From NCBI GenBank assembly GCA_900696535.1, contig CAADGM010000056.1:1-41141 (forward strand): a DNA stretch of 41,141 nt, written 5' to 3'. A program made the position numbers and the translations under genes. Numbering within the stretch: the stretch's first letter is position 1; each line of letters opens with the position of its first letter. The notes below the pieces were generated by a model. The model was not told the DNA's origin. It worked only from the letters and a program-made list of their open reading frames with translations, and searched no databases. This document shows positions 26,395-37,111 of this stretch, in pieces. Origin of the DNA: an uncultured Planctomycetota bacterium (GTDB lineage: Bacteria; Planctomycetota; Phycisphaerae; UBA1845; Fen-1342).

Positions 26395-27828
26395 CTACGC
26401 CTCAACGCGATGCACGAGCACGACGTTCGTCTCCCCCGGGCTCAGCGGCGCCGTGGAGCCCACCACGACAATCTGGTCGCCCTCGACCACAAGCCCGCTG
26501 CGCATCAGGATCGAGTCCACGCGCGAGATGAGCTCCGCCGGATTCTCGGTCGGCTCGGTCCGCACCGGGACCACGCCGTACAGCAGGTTCATCCGCCGCC
26601 AGGTCCGCTCGTCGTGCGTCAGCCCGACCACCGGCATGGGCAGGCGATGGCGTGCCACCAGGCGCACGGTCGTCCCCGTCGCCGACCATACGGCCACCAG
26701 CCGAACGCTCAGGTCCAGCGCTGCGCGCGCCGCCGCGTGGGCCAGTGCCGCGGGCGTTCGGAAGTAATACGGCAGGTCATCGCGCCGGGAGTGCCGCGGC
26801 TGCTTGTCGAGGTACTCCGCCGCGGCCGACACGACGTGGCTCATCATCTCGACGGCCTCGACCGGGTAGCGGCCGGCGGCCGTTTCGCCCGAGAGCATGA
26901 CGGCGTCGGCCTGGTCGAGAACCGCGTTGGCGACGTCGCTCACCTCCGCCCGCGTGGGCATCGGGTTGTCCATCATGCTCTGGAGCATCTGCGTGGCGAC
27001 GATCACCGGGACGCCCTGCCGCCGACAGCGCTGCACGATCTCCTTCTGAATCAGCGGCACGCGCCAGACGTCCGTCTCGACGCCCAGGTCTCCGCGGGCC
27101 ACCATCACCCCGCCGGCGTGGTCGAGCAGCTCGCTCAAGTGGTCCAGCGCCTCCGTCTTCTCGATCTTGACGACGACCGGCAGGCTGCTGCCGAGCGACT
27201 TGAGCAGTCGCTTGAGCTCGTAGAGGTCATCGGGCTGTCGGACGAAGGACAGGGCCAGGTAGTCGAGCCCACTACGCACCGCCCAGGTGGCGTCGACGCG
27301 GTCCTTCTCGGTCAGGGCCGGCGTGGAGAGCCGGCTGTCGGGCAGGTTCACGCCCTTGCGGCTGCGTACGACCCCGCCCACGACGACCTCGCAGATCAAC
27401 TCGTCCTGGCGGCGCTCGCGAACCACCAGCCGAACGAGGCCGTCATCGATGAACACGCGCTGCCCCACCTGGACGTCTTCCACGATCCGGTCGTACGAGA
27501 CGCGCAGGCGCTCGGCCGCGCTCGGCCCAGGACCGCGCGTCAGGGCGACCGCGGCGCCGGCCGCAAGGAGCGCCGAGTCGCCGACCAACTCGGTCAGGCG
27601 GATCTTCGGCCCGCAGAGGTCGCCGAGCACGGCGATGGGCTCGGATCGCTCGGCCGCCAGCTCGCGAATCACTGCCAGTGTGCGCCCGTGCGTCTCCAGG
27701 TCGCCGTGGCTGAAGTTCAGGCGAAAGACGTCTGCGCCGGCGTCCATGAGGCGGGCGATGACTTCCCGCGTCGAGGAGGCGGGGCCGAGCGTCGCGACGA
27801 TCTTCGTTCGGGCCAGGGCAAGTGACAC
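26395..27828 (-). CDS. pyk: Pyruvate kinase
   Basis: A 477-residue glycolytic enzyme transfers phosphate from phosphoenolpyruvate to ADP. The active-site segments are FRLNFSHGD, GDLCGPKIRL, the signature VVVKIEKTEAL with the catalytic Lys and Glu, MVARGDLGVE and MLSGETAAGRYPVEAV. Length is typical of bacterial forms, with a C-terminal domain (ALAHAAARAALDLSVRLVAVWSATG) related to allosteric control. GTG 27828 is chosen because GAGG stands 6 nt upstream and the KIVATLGPAS motif is then correctly placed. It follows gatA by 67 nt, probably in the same transcript. Confidence 0.95.
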   Translation of the reverse strand: MSLALARTKIVATLGPASSTREVIARLMDAGADVFRLNFSHGDLETHGRTLAVIRELAAERSEPIAVLGDLCGPKIRLTELVGDSALLAAGAAVALTRGPGPSAAERLRVSYDRIVEDVQVGQRVFIDDGLVRLVVRERRQDELICEVVVGGVVRSRKGVNLPDSRLSTPALTEKDRVDATWAVRSGLDYLALSFVRQPDDLYELKRLLKSLGSSLPVVVKIEKTEALDHLSELLDHAGGVMVARGDLGVETDVWRVPLIQKEIVQRCRRQGVPVIVATQMLQSMMDNPMPTRAEVSDVANAVLDQADAVMLSGETAAGRYPVEAVEMMSHVVSAAAEYLDKQPRHSRRDDLPYYFRTPAALAHAAARAALDLSVRLVAVWSATGTTVRLVARHRLPMPVVGLTHDERTWRRMNLLYGVVPVRTEPTENPAELISRVDSILMRSGLVVEGDQIVVVGSTAPLSPGETNVVLVHRVEA

Positions 27829-27895
27829 GGATAACCTCGAAGCGTCGTAAGCCGAGTCGGACGCGCGGCGCCGTCGTCCGAGTGAGTCGGGCGCG

Positions 27896-29380
27896 TCACG
27901 CCGCCGCAACGATCGCTGGCCGCCGCTGGTGCCAGTCGGTCTCGCGCTCATGGAGCCGCGCGGCCTGGAGCAACCGGACCTCCTCGAACAGCGGCGCCAT
28001 CAGTTGCAGGCCGATGGGCAAGCCGCCCTGCGAGAGCCCACACGGAATCGAGACGGCCGGCACGCCCGCCAGGTTCGCAGCGATCGTATAGATATCCGCC
28101 AGGTACATCTGGAGCGGGTCGGCGGTCTTCTCGGCCAGACGGAAGGCGGGCGTGGGCGAGGTAGGCCCGGCGATGATGTCGCACTGCGCGAAGGCCGCGT
28201 CGAAGTCGTCCTTGATCCGCCGGCGGACTTTCAGCGCCTGGTTGTAGTACGCGTCGTAGTAGCCGGCCGACAGCGCGAACGTGCCGAGCATGATGCGCCG
28301 CTTGACCTCGGCGCCGAAGCCCTCGTCGCGCGAGGAGCTGTAGAGATCGACGATGTCCTTGGGGCGGGGCGTGCGATGGCCGTAGTGAACGCCGTCAAAG
28401 CGCGCCAGGTTGCTGGACGCCTCCGCGGTCGCCACCAGGTAGTACGTCGCGACCGCGTACGGCGAGTGCGGCAGCGAGATCTCGATGGTCTTCGCGCCGA
28501 GCCGCCGGTACACGTCCAGCGCCGCCTCCACCGCCGCGCGGGTTTCGTCGTCCAGTCCGGCCGCGAAGTACTCGCGCGGCACGCCGATCCGCAAGCGCGG
28601 CGCCAAATCCGCCAGGTGTGCGTCGTCGAGGGCCGCCACATAGTCGGGCACGGGCTGTTCCGCGCTGGTCGAGTCGTGCGGATCGCGGCCGGCCAGCACC
28701 GCCAGCATCAGGGCCGCATCGCCCACGGTGCGGGCGAGCGGCCCCACCTGGTCCAGGCTCGAGCCGTACGCGACCAGGCCGTAGCGCGACACCCGACCGT
28801 ACGTCGGCTTGAGCCCGACGATCCCGCAGAGCGAAGCGGGCTGGCGAATGGACCCGCCAGTATCGGAGCCGAGCGCCAGCGGGACCATGTCGGCCGCGAC
28901 CGCCGCCGCCGATCCACCCGACGAGCCACCCGGTACGCGTTCCGTGTCCCAGGGGTTGCGGGTCGGGAAGTAGCCGCTGTTCTCGGTCGACGAGCCCATC
29001 GCGAACTCGTCGAGGTTGGTCTTGCCGATGATGATGCCGCCGGCCCGCTCGATCCGCTCGACGACGGTCGCGTCGAAGGGCGAGGCGTAGCTCGCGAGCA
29101 TCTTCGATCCGCAGGTCGTCCGCCCGAACGTGGTGCAGATGTTGTCCTTCACCGCGACGGGCACGCCCGCGAGCGGCCCGACGGGTCGCCCCGCGGCCAC
29201 ATCGGCGTCGATCGCGCTAGCCCGCCGTCGCGCGTGCTCCGCCGTCACCTCCAGGAACGCGGAGAGGCGCCCGTCGAGCGTCGCCACGCGAGCCAGGGCC
29301 GCCTCGCAGATGCTGACGGCAGATCGGCGACCAGCGGCGACGTCAGCCGCGAGCACCAGCGCTGAATCCGAAGCGGTCAT
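27896..29380 (-). CDS. gatA: Asp/Glu-tRNA amidotransferase subunit A
   Basis: A 494-residue amidase hydrolyses glutamine to provide ammonia for converting Asp-tRNA(Asn) or Glu-tRNA(Gln). The Ser-cisSer-Lys triad is intact: K78 (GVPVAVKDN), S153 ([12 protein letters not shown]) and S177 ([14 protein letters not shown]). [18 protein letters not shown] is typical of GatA. ATG 29380 has GGGAG 4 nt upstream. gatC is 109 nt upstream on the same strand, while gatB is not in the window. The gene therefore implies indirect Asn- or Gln-tRNA charging. Confidence 0.97.
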   Translation of the reverse strand: MTASDSALVLAADVAAGRRSAVSICEAALARVATLDGRLSAFLEVTAEHARRRASAIDADVAAGRPVGPLAGVPVAVKDNICTTFGRTTCGSKMLASYASPFDATVVERIERAGGIIIGKTNLDEFAMGSSTENSGYFPTRNPWDTERVPGGSSGGSAAAVAADMVPLALGSDTGGSIRQPASLCGIVGLKPTYGRVSRYGLVAYGSSLDQVGPLARTVGDAALMLAVLAGRDPHDSTSAEQPVPDYVAALDDAHLADLAPRLRIGVPREYFAAGLDDETRAAVEAALDVYRRLGAKTIEISLPHSPYAVATYYLVATAEASSNLARFDGVHYGHRTPRPKDIVDLYSSSRDEGFGAEVKRRIMLGTFALSAGYYDAYYNQALKVRRRIKDDFDAAFAQCDIIAGPTSPTPAFRLAEKTADPLQMYLADIYTIAANLAGVPAVSIPCGLSQGGLPIGLQLMAPLFEEVRLLQAARLHERETDWHQRRPAIVAAA

Positions 29381-29489
29381 CGCGCTCCCTGTCGAGGGCC
29401 ACTCGTCCGGGCCGAGCTGCTGTTCAGTGTCCGGGGAATGGAGCGGGCGGGCAAGCGGCCGCGGCTTGCAAGGATGCCGTGCCGCGCGG

Positions 29490-29798
29490 TCAGGCCCCGG
29501 CGCCGGGGTCCAGTACCGCAGGGACCTTGAAGAAGCGCCCTTCGCGGAGCGGGGCGTTGGCCAGGGCGGCGTCGACGTTGTCGAACGGGGCCGGGTCATC
29601 GTCCCGCATCACGTTCGTCAGCGGCAGGGGATGCGCGAGCGGCTCGATCCCCGCCGTGTCCACGGCGCGAAGCTGCTCCACGTAGGCCAGGATGTCGCCC
29701 AGTTGCCCCCGGAAGAGCCGCACTTCGTCGTCGGTGAGATTGAGCCGCGAGAGCTTGGCGATGCGGCGAACGACGGACTCGTCGATCGGCTGGCTCAT
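29490..29798 (-). CDS. gatC: Asp/Glu-tRNA amidotransferase subunit C
   Basis: A 102-residue helper subunit of GatCAB stabilises GatA. The pattern [35 protein letters not shown], then [16 protein letters not shown] and [13 protein letters not shown], is typical of the family. It lies 9 nt downstream of rpmB and 109 nt upstream of gatA. Confidence 0.95.
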   Translation of the reverse strand: MSQPIDESVVRRIAKLSRLNLTDDEVRLFRGQLGDILAYVEQLRAVDTAGIEPLAHPLPLTNVMRDDDPAPFDNVDAALANAPLREGRFFKVPAVLDPGAGA

Positions 29799-29807
29799 GC
29801 GCTGAGG

Positions 29808-30071
29808 CTATTCGGCGGCCGGTGCGGGCTTCCAGTCACGCCTGACCGGCTTGGTAATCAGGCCCATGCGGATCGCCTTGGCGCTGACGCGAATCCGGCA
29901 CACGCGCCCCTCAATCACGGCGCGCACTTTCTGGATGTTGGGCTTGAACTTACGGCTGCTGTGGCCGGTGACCTTGCGACCCACGCCGCCGAGGTACTTG
30001 GCCTTTCCGCGGCGCGTGATCTGCCCGCCGAAGACCGTCTTCTTGCCTGTGAACGCACACTCGCGGGCCAT
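29808..30071 (-). CDS. rpmB: Ribosomal protein L28
   Basis: An 87-residue large-subunit protein with the L28 pattern MARECAFTGKKTVFGGQI, then KVTGHSSRKFKPNIQKVRAVI and RIRVSAKAIRMGLI. The ATG at 30071 has GAGG about 5 nt upstream. It is the first gene of the minus-strand run rpmB-gatC-gatA-pyk. Confidence 0.96.
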   Translation of the reverse strand: MARECAFTGKKTVFGGQITRRGKAKYLGGVGRKVTGHSSRKFKPNIQKVRAVIEGRVCRIRVSAKAIRMGLITKPVRRDWKPAPAAE

Positions 30072-30134
30072 GACACCCTCGCATTCTCGCCGCGCAGCCT
30101 CCGCGGGCCTGAGCGGCATACAGCCGAGCCACGC

Positions 30135-30163
30135 AGGATAGTCCATCGGGCGGGGGTGGTCAA
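30135..30163 (-). promoter_or_regulatory. Strong candidate promoter of rpmB operon
   Basis: The minus strand has TTGACC (30163-30158), a 17-nt spacer, and TATCCT (30140-30135). This is the closest match to sigma-70 consensus in the window. The leader would be about 55-60 nt. Confidence 0.6.
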
Positions 30164-30237
30164 CGGGGCAAGTCGCCGGCCTGGCGATCTCCGGACAGCC
30201 GGGCCCTACCCGAGTGGCCTGCCCGGCGGCGGGGGAT

Positions 30238-30243
30238 TATCCT
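30238..30243 (+). promoter_or_regulatory. Candidate -10 box of the pepP-acc operon
   Basis: TATCCT is followed directly by GCCCGCA, 42 nt before the pepP ATG. The -35 region is weak (TGGCCT at 30215-30220). Confidence 0.4.
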
Positions 30244-30285
30244 GCCCGCACCCTCCGACCGCGCGGTCCGAGAAGGAGGCGAGTC

Positions 30286-31377
30286 ATGGCCATTTCCCGG
30301 GCGTCCGTACCCGAGCCCTATGCTGCGCGCCTCGCGTCCGTTCGAGACACGCTGACCCGGCGCAAGCTGGACGCGTACTTCGTCCACGACCGGATGGACC
30401 AGTACTGGCTGACGGGTTTCAGCGGCGAAGACGGGTCCGTAGTCCTCACGGCGGACCACGTGGTGCTGCTGACCGACGGTCGGTTCGACGAAGCGGCGAC
30501 GCGCGAGGCCCCCTACGCCCGCAAAGTCCTCCGCAAGGTGCGCGGGCCGGAGGCCAACGCCAAGGAGATCAAGCGGCTGCGCGTCCGCCGGATCGGCTTC
30601 AACCCGGACCAGGTGTCGGTTCGCGAGTTCAACGAGCTGGGCAAGCTGATCCGCCCGGCCCGGCTGCTTGCGACCGACGACCCGATCCGCCCACTCCGGA
30701 TGCAGAAGACCCCCGGCGAGATCGACCGCATCCGCCGGGCCATCCACGTCGCGGAAGAAGCCTTCAAGGCCGTGCGCAAGTGGATTCGCCCCGGCGTGAC
30801 CGAGCGTGAGGTCGCCGCGCAGATCGAGTTCGAGATGCGCCGGCGGGGCGCGCAGGGGCCGTCGTTCCCGACCATCGTGGCCTTCGGCCCGAACTCGTCG
30901 CTGCCACACTACGACTCGGGGGATCGGCGCTGGATGGACAGCGAGCCGGTGCTGATCGACTGGGGAGCACAGGTGGACTGGTACTGCTCGGACCTGACGC
31001 GCGTGTTCTGGACCGGCGCGGTGCTCCCGGAGTACCGGACGATCACCGATGTCGTCCGCCAGGCCCATGACGCGGCGATTGAGGCGGTGCGGCCGGGCGC
31101 GAAGGCCGCGTCGGTTGACGCCGTCGCCCGCCGGCTGATCACCAAGGCGGGCTACGGCAAGGAGTTCAACCACGCGCTGGGGCACGGTTTCGGCCTGCGC
31201 GTGCACGAGGGGCCGCGCGTCGGGCGGAAGTCGAAGGACGTGCTGCGGCCCGGCATGGTTGTCACGATCGAGCCCGGCATCTACATTCCGGGCGTCGGCG
31301 GAGCACGGATCGAGGATGACGTGCTCGTGACGGAAACGGGTCACGAGGTTCTCTCGTCCCTCCCCACGACGGTGTGA
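30286..31377 (+). CDS. pepP: Xaa-Pro aminopeptidase (M24 family)
   Basis: A 363-residue metallopeptidase removes N-terminal residues next to proline. The creatinase-like N-terminal domain (residues about 10-130) precedes the M24 domain. The metal site residues are visible in DWGAQVDWYCSDLTR (two Asp), LGHGFGLRVHE (His), IEPGIYIP (Glu) and ARIEDDVLV (Glu). The ATG at 30286 has AAGGAGG 6 nt upstream. pepP immediately upstream of accB and accC is a common bacterial arrangement; here efp is absent. Confidence 0.93.
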   Translation: MAISRASVPEPYAARLASVRDTLTRRKLDAYFVHDRMDQYWLTGFSGEDGSVVLTADHVVLLTDGRFDEAATREAPYARKVLRKVRGPEANAKEIKRLRVRRIGFNPDQVSVREFNELGKLIRPARLLATDDPIRPLRMQKTPGEIDRIRRAIHVAEEAFKAVRKWIRPGVTEREVAAQIEFEMRRRGAQGPSFPTIVAFGPNSSLPHYDSGDRRWMDSEPVLIDWGAQVDWYCSDLTRVFWTGAVLPEYRTITDVVRQAHDAAIEAVRPGAKAASVDAVARRLITKAGYGKEFNHALGHGFGLRVHEGPRVGRKSKDVLRPGMVVTIEPGIYIPGVGGARIEDDVLVTETGHEVLSSLPTTV

Positions 31378-31432
31378 ATTGGAGATTCCTGGCGGGTCGC
31401 CTCCGCGAGGCGGCCGCCCACGGCGAGACCCC

Positions 31433-31906
31433 ATGGCAATAGACGTGGACCAGATCAAGGCCCTGATCGAGCTCATGGTCGGCAACGACCTCAGCCGCCT
31501 GGAACTGCGTGACGGCGAGACACACATCCTGATGCGCCGCGGGCAGCCGGTCATCGCGACGGGGCTCGCGCCCGTCCCCGCCCCCGTGATGCCCGCTGCA
31601 TCGCCCGCTGCCGTGGCGACCCAGCCGTCTGGCACCCCTCCGGCCGCGGCCGCGCCGGCGAGCAACGAGGTCATCATCCGGTCGCCGATGGTGGGCACGT
31701 TCTACGTGTCCGCCGAACCGGGCGCAGCGCCGTTCGTCCAACCCGGGTCGGTGGTGAACCCGAACACGATCGTGTGCCTCATCGAGGCGATGAAGGTGTT
31801 CAACGAGATCAAGGCGGAGGTCTCGGGCCGCGTCTCGCGCGTCCTGGTGCGCAACGCGGAAGCCGTCGAGTTCGACCAGCCGCTCTTCGCCATCGAGCCG
31901 GCCTGA
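31433..31906 (+). CDS. accB: Biotin carboxyl carrier protein of acetyl-CoA carboxylase
   Basis: A 157-residue carrier. The N-terminus ([22 protein letters not shown]) and Pro/Ala-rich linker (about 45-77) are followed by the biotinyl domain with the attachment lysine K121 in [12 protein letters not shown]. The tail [12 protein letters not shown] is typical. The ribosome binding site is weak. The gene is followed after 19 nt by accC. Confidence 0.95.
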   Translation: MAIDVDQIKALIELMVGNDLSRLELRDGETHILMRRGQPVIATGLAPVPAPVMPAASPAAVATQPSGTPPAAAAPASNEVIIRSPMVGTFYVSAEPGAAPFVQPGSVVNPNTIVCLIEAMKVFNEIKAEVSGRVSRVLVRNAEAVEFDQPLFAIEPA

Positions 31907-31925
31907 GGCCGGGGGCACAGCGCCG

Positions 31926-33272
31926 ATGTTCACACGCATCCTGGTGGCCAATCGTGGCGAGATCGCGCTGCGGATCATCCGCGCCTGCCGCGACTTGGGC
32001 GTGCAGGCTATCGCCATCTGCTCCAAGGCCGATCGCGACGCCGCCTATCTCAACCTCGCGCACGACGTCATCTGCATCGGGCCCGAGTCGTCCGCCCAGT
32101 CGTACCTCAGCGCGGCCGCGATTATCTCGGCCGCCGAGATCGCCGACGTGCAGGCTATCCACCCGGGCTACGGCTTCCTGGCCGAGAACGCCCGCTTCGC
32201 GCAGATGTGCCGTGACTGCCGGATCGAGTTCATCGGGCCGAGCGTGGAATCGATGGGAGCCCTCGGCGACAAGGTCGCGGCGCGCAAGCTGGCCAAGCAG
32301 GCCAAGGTCCCCACGGTCCCGGGCAGCCAGGGCGCCGTCGAGAATGAGGACGAGGCCGTCGCCATGGCCGAGAAGGTCGGCTACCCGGTCATGATCAAGG
32401 CGGCGGCGGGCGGCGGCGGCCGGGGCATGCGTGCCGCGCACAACGAGGCCACGCTGCGCACGTTCTTCCGCCAGGCCCGGGCCGAGGCCGAGGCCGCCTT
32501 CAAGGATGGCAGCCTGTACATCGAGAAGCTCATCGAGCGCCCGCGGCACGTCGAGGTGCAGCTCCTGGGTGACCCCCGGGGCAACATCGTCCACCTCTGG
32601 GAGCGCGACTGCTCGCTCCAGCGCCGCCATCAGAAGCTGGTCGAGGAGTCGCCCTCGCCCCACATCTCCCCGCGCACGCGGCGCAAGCTCTGCGAGGCGG
32701 CGGTGCGCCTCGCCCGGACGGCCGGCTACTACTCGGCCGGCACGTGCGAGTTCCTGGTGGACCAGGAGGAGAACTTCTACTTCATCGAGGTCAACGCGCG
32801 GATCCAGGTCGAGCACCCCGTCAGCGAGCTGGTCACCGGGCTGGACCTGGTGCAGTGGCAAATCCGGATCGCGGCGGGCGAGCCCCTGAAGCTCAAGCAG
32901 GAAGACATCCCGCAGTTCGGGCACGCGATCGAGTGCCGGATCAACGCGGAGGATCCGGACAACGGGTTCCGTCCTTCGCCGGGGAAGATCACCGAATTCG
33001 TCGCGCCGGGCGGCCCCGGCGTGCGCCTGGACACGCACGCCCACGCGGGCTACACGGTCAGCCCCTACTACGACTCGCTGATCGCCAAGCTCCTGGTTCA
33101 CCGGGCCTCGCGCGGCGAGGCGATCGCGGCCATGTCACGAGCGCTTGGCGAGTTCGTCATCGGCCCGATCAAGACCACGATCCCGATCCACCGCGCGATC
33201 TTCGAGCACCCGGACTTCATGCGGGGGGACGTCGACACCGGCTTCGTCGAGCGGGCGTTCAACCAGGGGTAA
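31926..33272 (+). CDS. accC: Biotin carboxylase subunit of acetyl-CoA carboxylase
   Basis: A 448-residue ATP-grasp enzyme carboxylates the biotin on Acc[19 protein letters not shown] marks the N-terminal domain, [12 protein letters not shown] is the glycine-rich ATP loop and [20 protein letters not shown] and [12 protein letters not shown] are catalytic-site segments. The full length is typical of the stand-alone subunit. Confidence 0.97.
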   Translation: MFTRILVANRGEIALRIIRACRDLGVQAIAICSKADRDAAYLNLAHDVICIGPESSAQSYLSAAAIISAAEIADVQAIHPGYGFLAENARFAQMCRDCRIEFIGPSVESMGALGDKVAARKLAKQAKVPTVPGSQGAVENEDEAVAMAEKVGYPVMIKAAAGGGGRGMRAAHNEATLRTFFRQARAEAEAAFKDGSLYIEKLIERPRHVEVQLLGDPRGNIVHLWERDCSLQRRHQKLVEESPSPHISPRTRRKLCEAAVRLARTAGYYSAGTCEFLVDQEENFYFIEVNARIQVEHPVSELVTGLDLVQWQIRIAAGEPLKLKQEDIPQFGHAIECRINAEDPDNGFRPSPGKITEFVAPGGPGVRLDTHAHAGYTVSPYYDSLIAKLLVHRASRGEAIAAMSRALGEFVIGPIKTTIPIHRAIFEHPDFMRGDVDTGFVERAFNQG

Positions 33273-33306
33273 GCGCCGCACGCTCCCCTGACTGTCGGAG
33301 TCTCTC

Positions 33307-34740
<1,434 letters not shown>

Positions 34741-34744
34741 GCGT

Positions 34745-34811
34745 TGAGGAGCCGAGGAGCTGAGGGGCTCAGGGGTTACGGGGCAAGAGCGTGAGGCACT
34801 GAGGAGCCGCG
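34745..34811. repeat. 8-bp tandem array between lpd and POT gene, supplying its ribosome binding site
   Basis: The array is TGAGGAGC, CGAGGAGC, TGAGGGGC, TCAGGGGT, TACGGGGC, AAGAGCG, TGAGGCAC, TGAGGAGC, CGCG. It begins just after the lpd stop and ends at the next ATG (34812). The last unit gives GAGGAG 6 nt before the start codon, so it doubles as a Shine-Dalgarno site. Confidence 0.75.
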
Positions 34812-36395
34812 ATGAGCACGTCCGTCCCGACTGGCGCCGGAGCGTCCGGTTCGACCGGGTCCACGTCCACCGCTTCCGCGAGCGGCGAATCCGCGCCGGG
34901 CAAGCCCAGCTTCGGTCCGGCCTTCTGGGTGCTCAACAGCATCGAGATGTTCGAGCGGCTGGCGTACTTCGGGGTGCGCGTGGTCGTGCCCATCTACATC
35001 ATGCAGGCCGACGAGCCCGGGGGGCTGCACCTGACCGCCGCCCACAAGGGCACGATCTACGCGTGGTGGTTCATCTTCCAGTCGATCCTGCCCATGTTCA
35101 CGGGCGGCTTCGCCGATCGCTACGGCTTCAAGCGCACGATGGCCGTCTCGATCGTCATGAACATGATCGGCTACGTCCTGATGGCGTTCATGCGCGACTA
35201 CTGGTCGTTCTTCGCCGCCGTCATGGTTCTGGCGACGGGCACGGCGTTCTTCAAGCCCAGCATTCAGGGCTCGATCGCGCAGAACCTCACCAAGGCGAAT
35301 TCGTCCGTCGGCTGGGGCATCTTCTACTGGGTGGTCAACATCGGGGGCATCGTCGGGCCGTTTGTCTCGGCCCTCATCTTCCCGCCCGACGCGTCGGAGC
35401 GCGGCTATGCACACTGGCGGCTGCTGTTCCTGTGCTCGGCCGGGTTCACGGCCTGCAACCTCCTGCTGCTTCTGTGCTTCAAGGACGTGCCCAGCGGCGC
35501 CGACAAGACCGGCAACCCGCTCACCGTCTTCGTCCGCACGATCGTGAACATCTTCGAGCCGCGCCTGATCACCTGGCTGCTGATCATGTCCGGCTTCTGG
35601 CTGATGATGTACCAGCTCTGGGACCTGCACCCGAACTTCATCGTCGACTGGGTGGACAGCTCCGGACTGGCCGCGGCGATCTCGTGGCTGCCAACCGGCG
35701 CGTACAACACGCTCGTCGAGCACACGCCCCGGGGCGACCAGATCAAGCAGCAGATGCTGCTCAACCTCAACGCGGGCTTCATCGTCTGCTTCATGATCGT
35801 CATGTCGTGGCTGGTGCGGAACATGCGGACGCTCAGCGCCATGCTGATCGGCATGACGGTCGCGACGGGCGGTATCCTGGTCGCAGGCCTGACCAGCAGC
35901 GGCTGGATCCTGGCCCTGGGCATCATCTTCTTCTCGATCGGCGAGATGCTCACCGGCCCGAAGAAGAACGAGTACCTCGGCCTGATCGCCCCGCCGGGCA
36001 AGAAGGGGCTCTACCTGGGCTACGTGAACATCCCCGTCGGCGTGGGCGGCTACATCGGCTCGCACATGGCCGGCTACCTCTACGGCCACTACGGCGAGAA
36101 GGCCGTTCTCGCCCTGCGCTACATCGCCGAGACCATGCCCGAGCGGCTGGCCGCGCCATGGGACGGACGCGTCGCCTCGCTCGAAGCGGCGGTGGGGCTG
36201 AAGCGCACTGAGGCGTTCACGCAGCTCATGGAATGGAGCGGACTGGACGCGGTGGCGGCCACGCGGCTGCTGTGGGACACCTACAACCCGCAGTACGCCG
36301 TCTGGGTCCCGTTCGCAGCCGTGGGCGTGGTCGCCACGATCGCCCTGGCGATCTTCGGCCAGATGGCCAAGCGCTGGAAGGACATGAACGCCTAG
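34812..36395 (+). CDS. POT/PTR-family proton-dependent oligopeptide transporter-like protein
   Basis: A 527-residue polytopic membrane protein in the major facilitator superfamily. The POT signature ExxER lies in helix 1 as EMFER (45-49, SIEMFERLAYFG), followed by FADRYGFKRTM in the loop between helices 2 and 3 and FFKPSIQGS. About 12-14 hydrophobic helices are visible. A Ser/Thr-rich N-terminus (residues 1-33) is long for the family. Substrates are probably di- or tripeptides, by family. A partial peptide ABC transporter gene ends the window and pepP lies upstream, so peptide use fits. The start codon follows an 8-bp repeat array. Confidence 0.82.
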   Translation: MSTSVPTGAGASGSTGSTSTASASGESAPGKPSFGPAFWVLNSIEMFERLAYFGVRVVVPIYIMQADEPGGLHLTAAHKGTIYAWWFIFQSILPMFTGGFADRYGFKRTMAVSIVMNMIGYVLMAFMRDYWSFFAAVMVLATGTAFFKPSIQGSIAQNLTKANSSVGWGIFYWVVNIGGIVGPFVSALIFPPDASERGYAHWRLLFLCSAGFTACNLLLLLCFKDVPSGADKTGNPLTVFVRTIVNIFEPRLITWLLIMSGFWLMMYQLWDLHPNFIVDWVDSSGLAAAISWLPTGAYNTLVEHTPRGDQIKQQMLLNLNAGFIVCFMIVMSWLVRNMRTLSAMLIGMTVATGGILVAGLTSSGWILALGIIFFSIGEMLTGPKKNEYLGLIAPPGKKGLYLGYVNIPVGVGGYIGSHMAGYLYGHYGEKAVLALRYIAETMPERLAAPWDGRVASLEAAVGLKRTEAFTQLMEWSGLDAVAATRLLWDTYNPQYAVWVPFAAVGVVATIALAIFGQMAKRWKDMNA

Positions 36396-36408
36396 CGGGC
36401 CCGCCGGA

Positions 36409-36437
36409 TTGGCGCTCAGCGGACATGCCGGTATCCT
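36409..36437 (+). promoter_or_regulatory. Candidate promoter of the DUF4920-like lipoprotein
   Basis: TTGGCG (36409-36414) is 17 nt from TATCCT (36432-36437), about 85 nt upstream of the ATG. Consensus match only. Confidence 0.4.
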
Positions 36438-36521
36438 TGCAATCTTGCGAGCCAGCCCGGTAGCTGGACGCGGCCGTGCCGCGCGGTCCTGACCGGGCAG
36501 TACCGAAGGAGGCGACTGCTC

Positions 36522-37049
36522 ATGCGCCGCGCGATTCTCGTGTCCAGTGTCGTGTCCCTGATTCTCCTCGCGGGTTGCCAGGCCGGTGGGAACAAGGCCG
36601 TGTTCGGCGAGAAGGTCGAAGGCAAGCCCCCCACCATGAAGGTGGACAAAGTGCTCGACCAGACGGCGCAGCTCGAAGGCAAGATGGTCTGCGTCGAGGG
36701 GTACATCACGGCGGTGTGCCCGGGGTCCGGCTGCTGGATCGAGTTGTCCGACCAGAAGGACAAGACCGACAAGATCGTCAAGGTCTGGTTCGTCTACGAC
36801 AAGGACGAGATGGGCCGCGTGCCAGTCGAGGCGATCGGACACAAGGCGATGGTCCAAGGCAAGCTGGTCATGCAGGAGGTCTCGGTCGAGGAGCTGAAGC
36901 ACTTCGCCGAGGAGAAGGGCATGTCCCGCGAGGAGATCAACCGGACCATCACGAAGCCCACGAAGGAGCCCTGGGTCGAAGGTGCGTACGTGGTGATCGA
37001 AGGCATCAAGCCCGCCGAGGCCCGCGCCTGCCCCGGAAGCCATAGCTGA
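36522..37049 (+). CDS. DUF4920-like lipoprotein
   Basis: A 175-residue predicted lipoprotein has signal peptide MRRAILVSSVVSLILLAGC (lipobox Cys19). The rest matches the DUF4920-like pattern, VCVEGYITAVCPGSGCWIEL, then WFVYDKDEMGRVPVEAIGHK and GKLVMQEV, thought to be an OB-type small domain. AAGGAGG stands about 10 nt upstream of the ATG. It is a paralogue of the middle of the Cys-rich lipoprotein at 10677-11378 but lacks the tail. The function is unknown. It is convergent with ftsH. Confidence 0.8.
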   Translation: MRRAILVSSVVSLILLAGCQAGGNKAVFGEKVEGKPPTMKVDKVLDQTAQLEGKMVCVEGYITAVCPGSGCWIELSDQKDKTDKIVKVWFVYDKDEMGRVPVEAIGHKAMVQGKLVMQEVSVEELKHFAEEKGMSREEINRTITKPTKEPWVEGAYVVIEGIKPAEARACPGSHS

Positions 37050-37111
37050 CGTCGCGACCCGCGGACCGCGACGCCTCGTGCGAGTGAGCCGGCGTCGCTG
37101 CCGGGCGCCGG

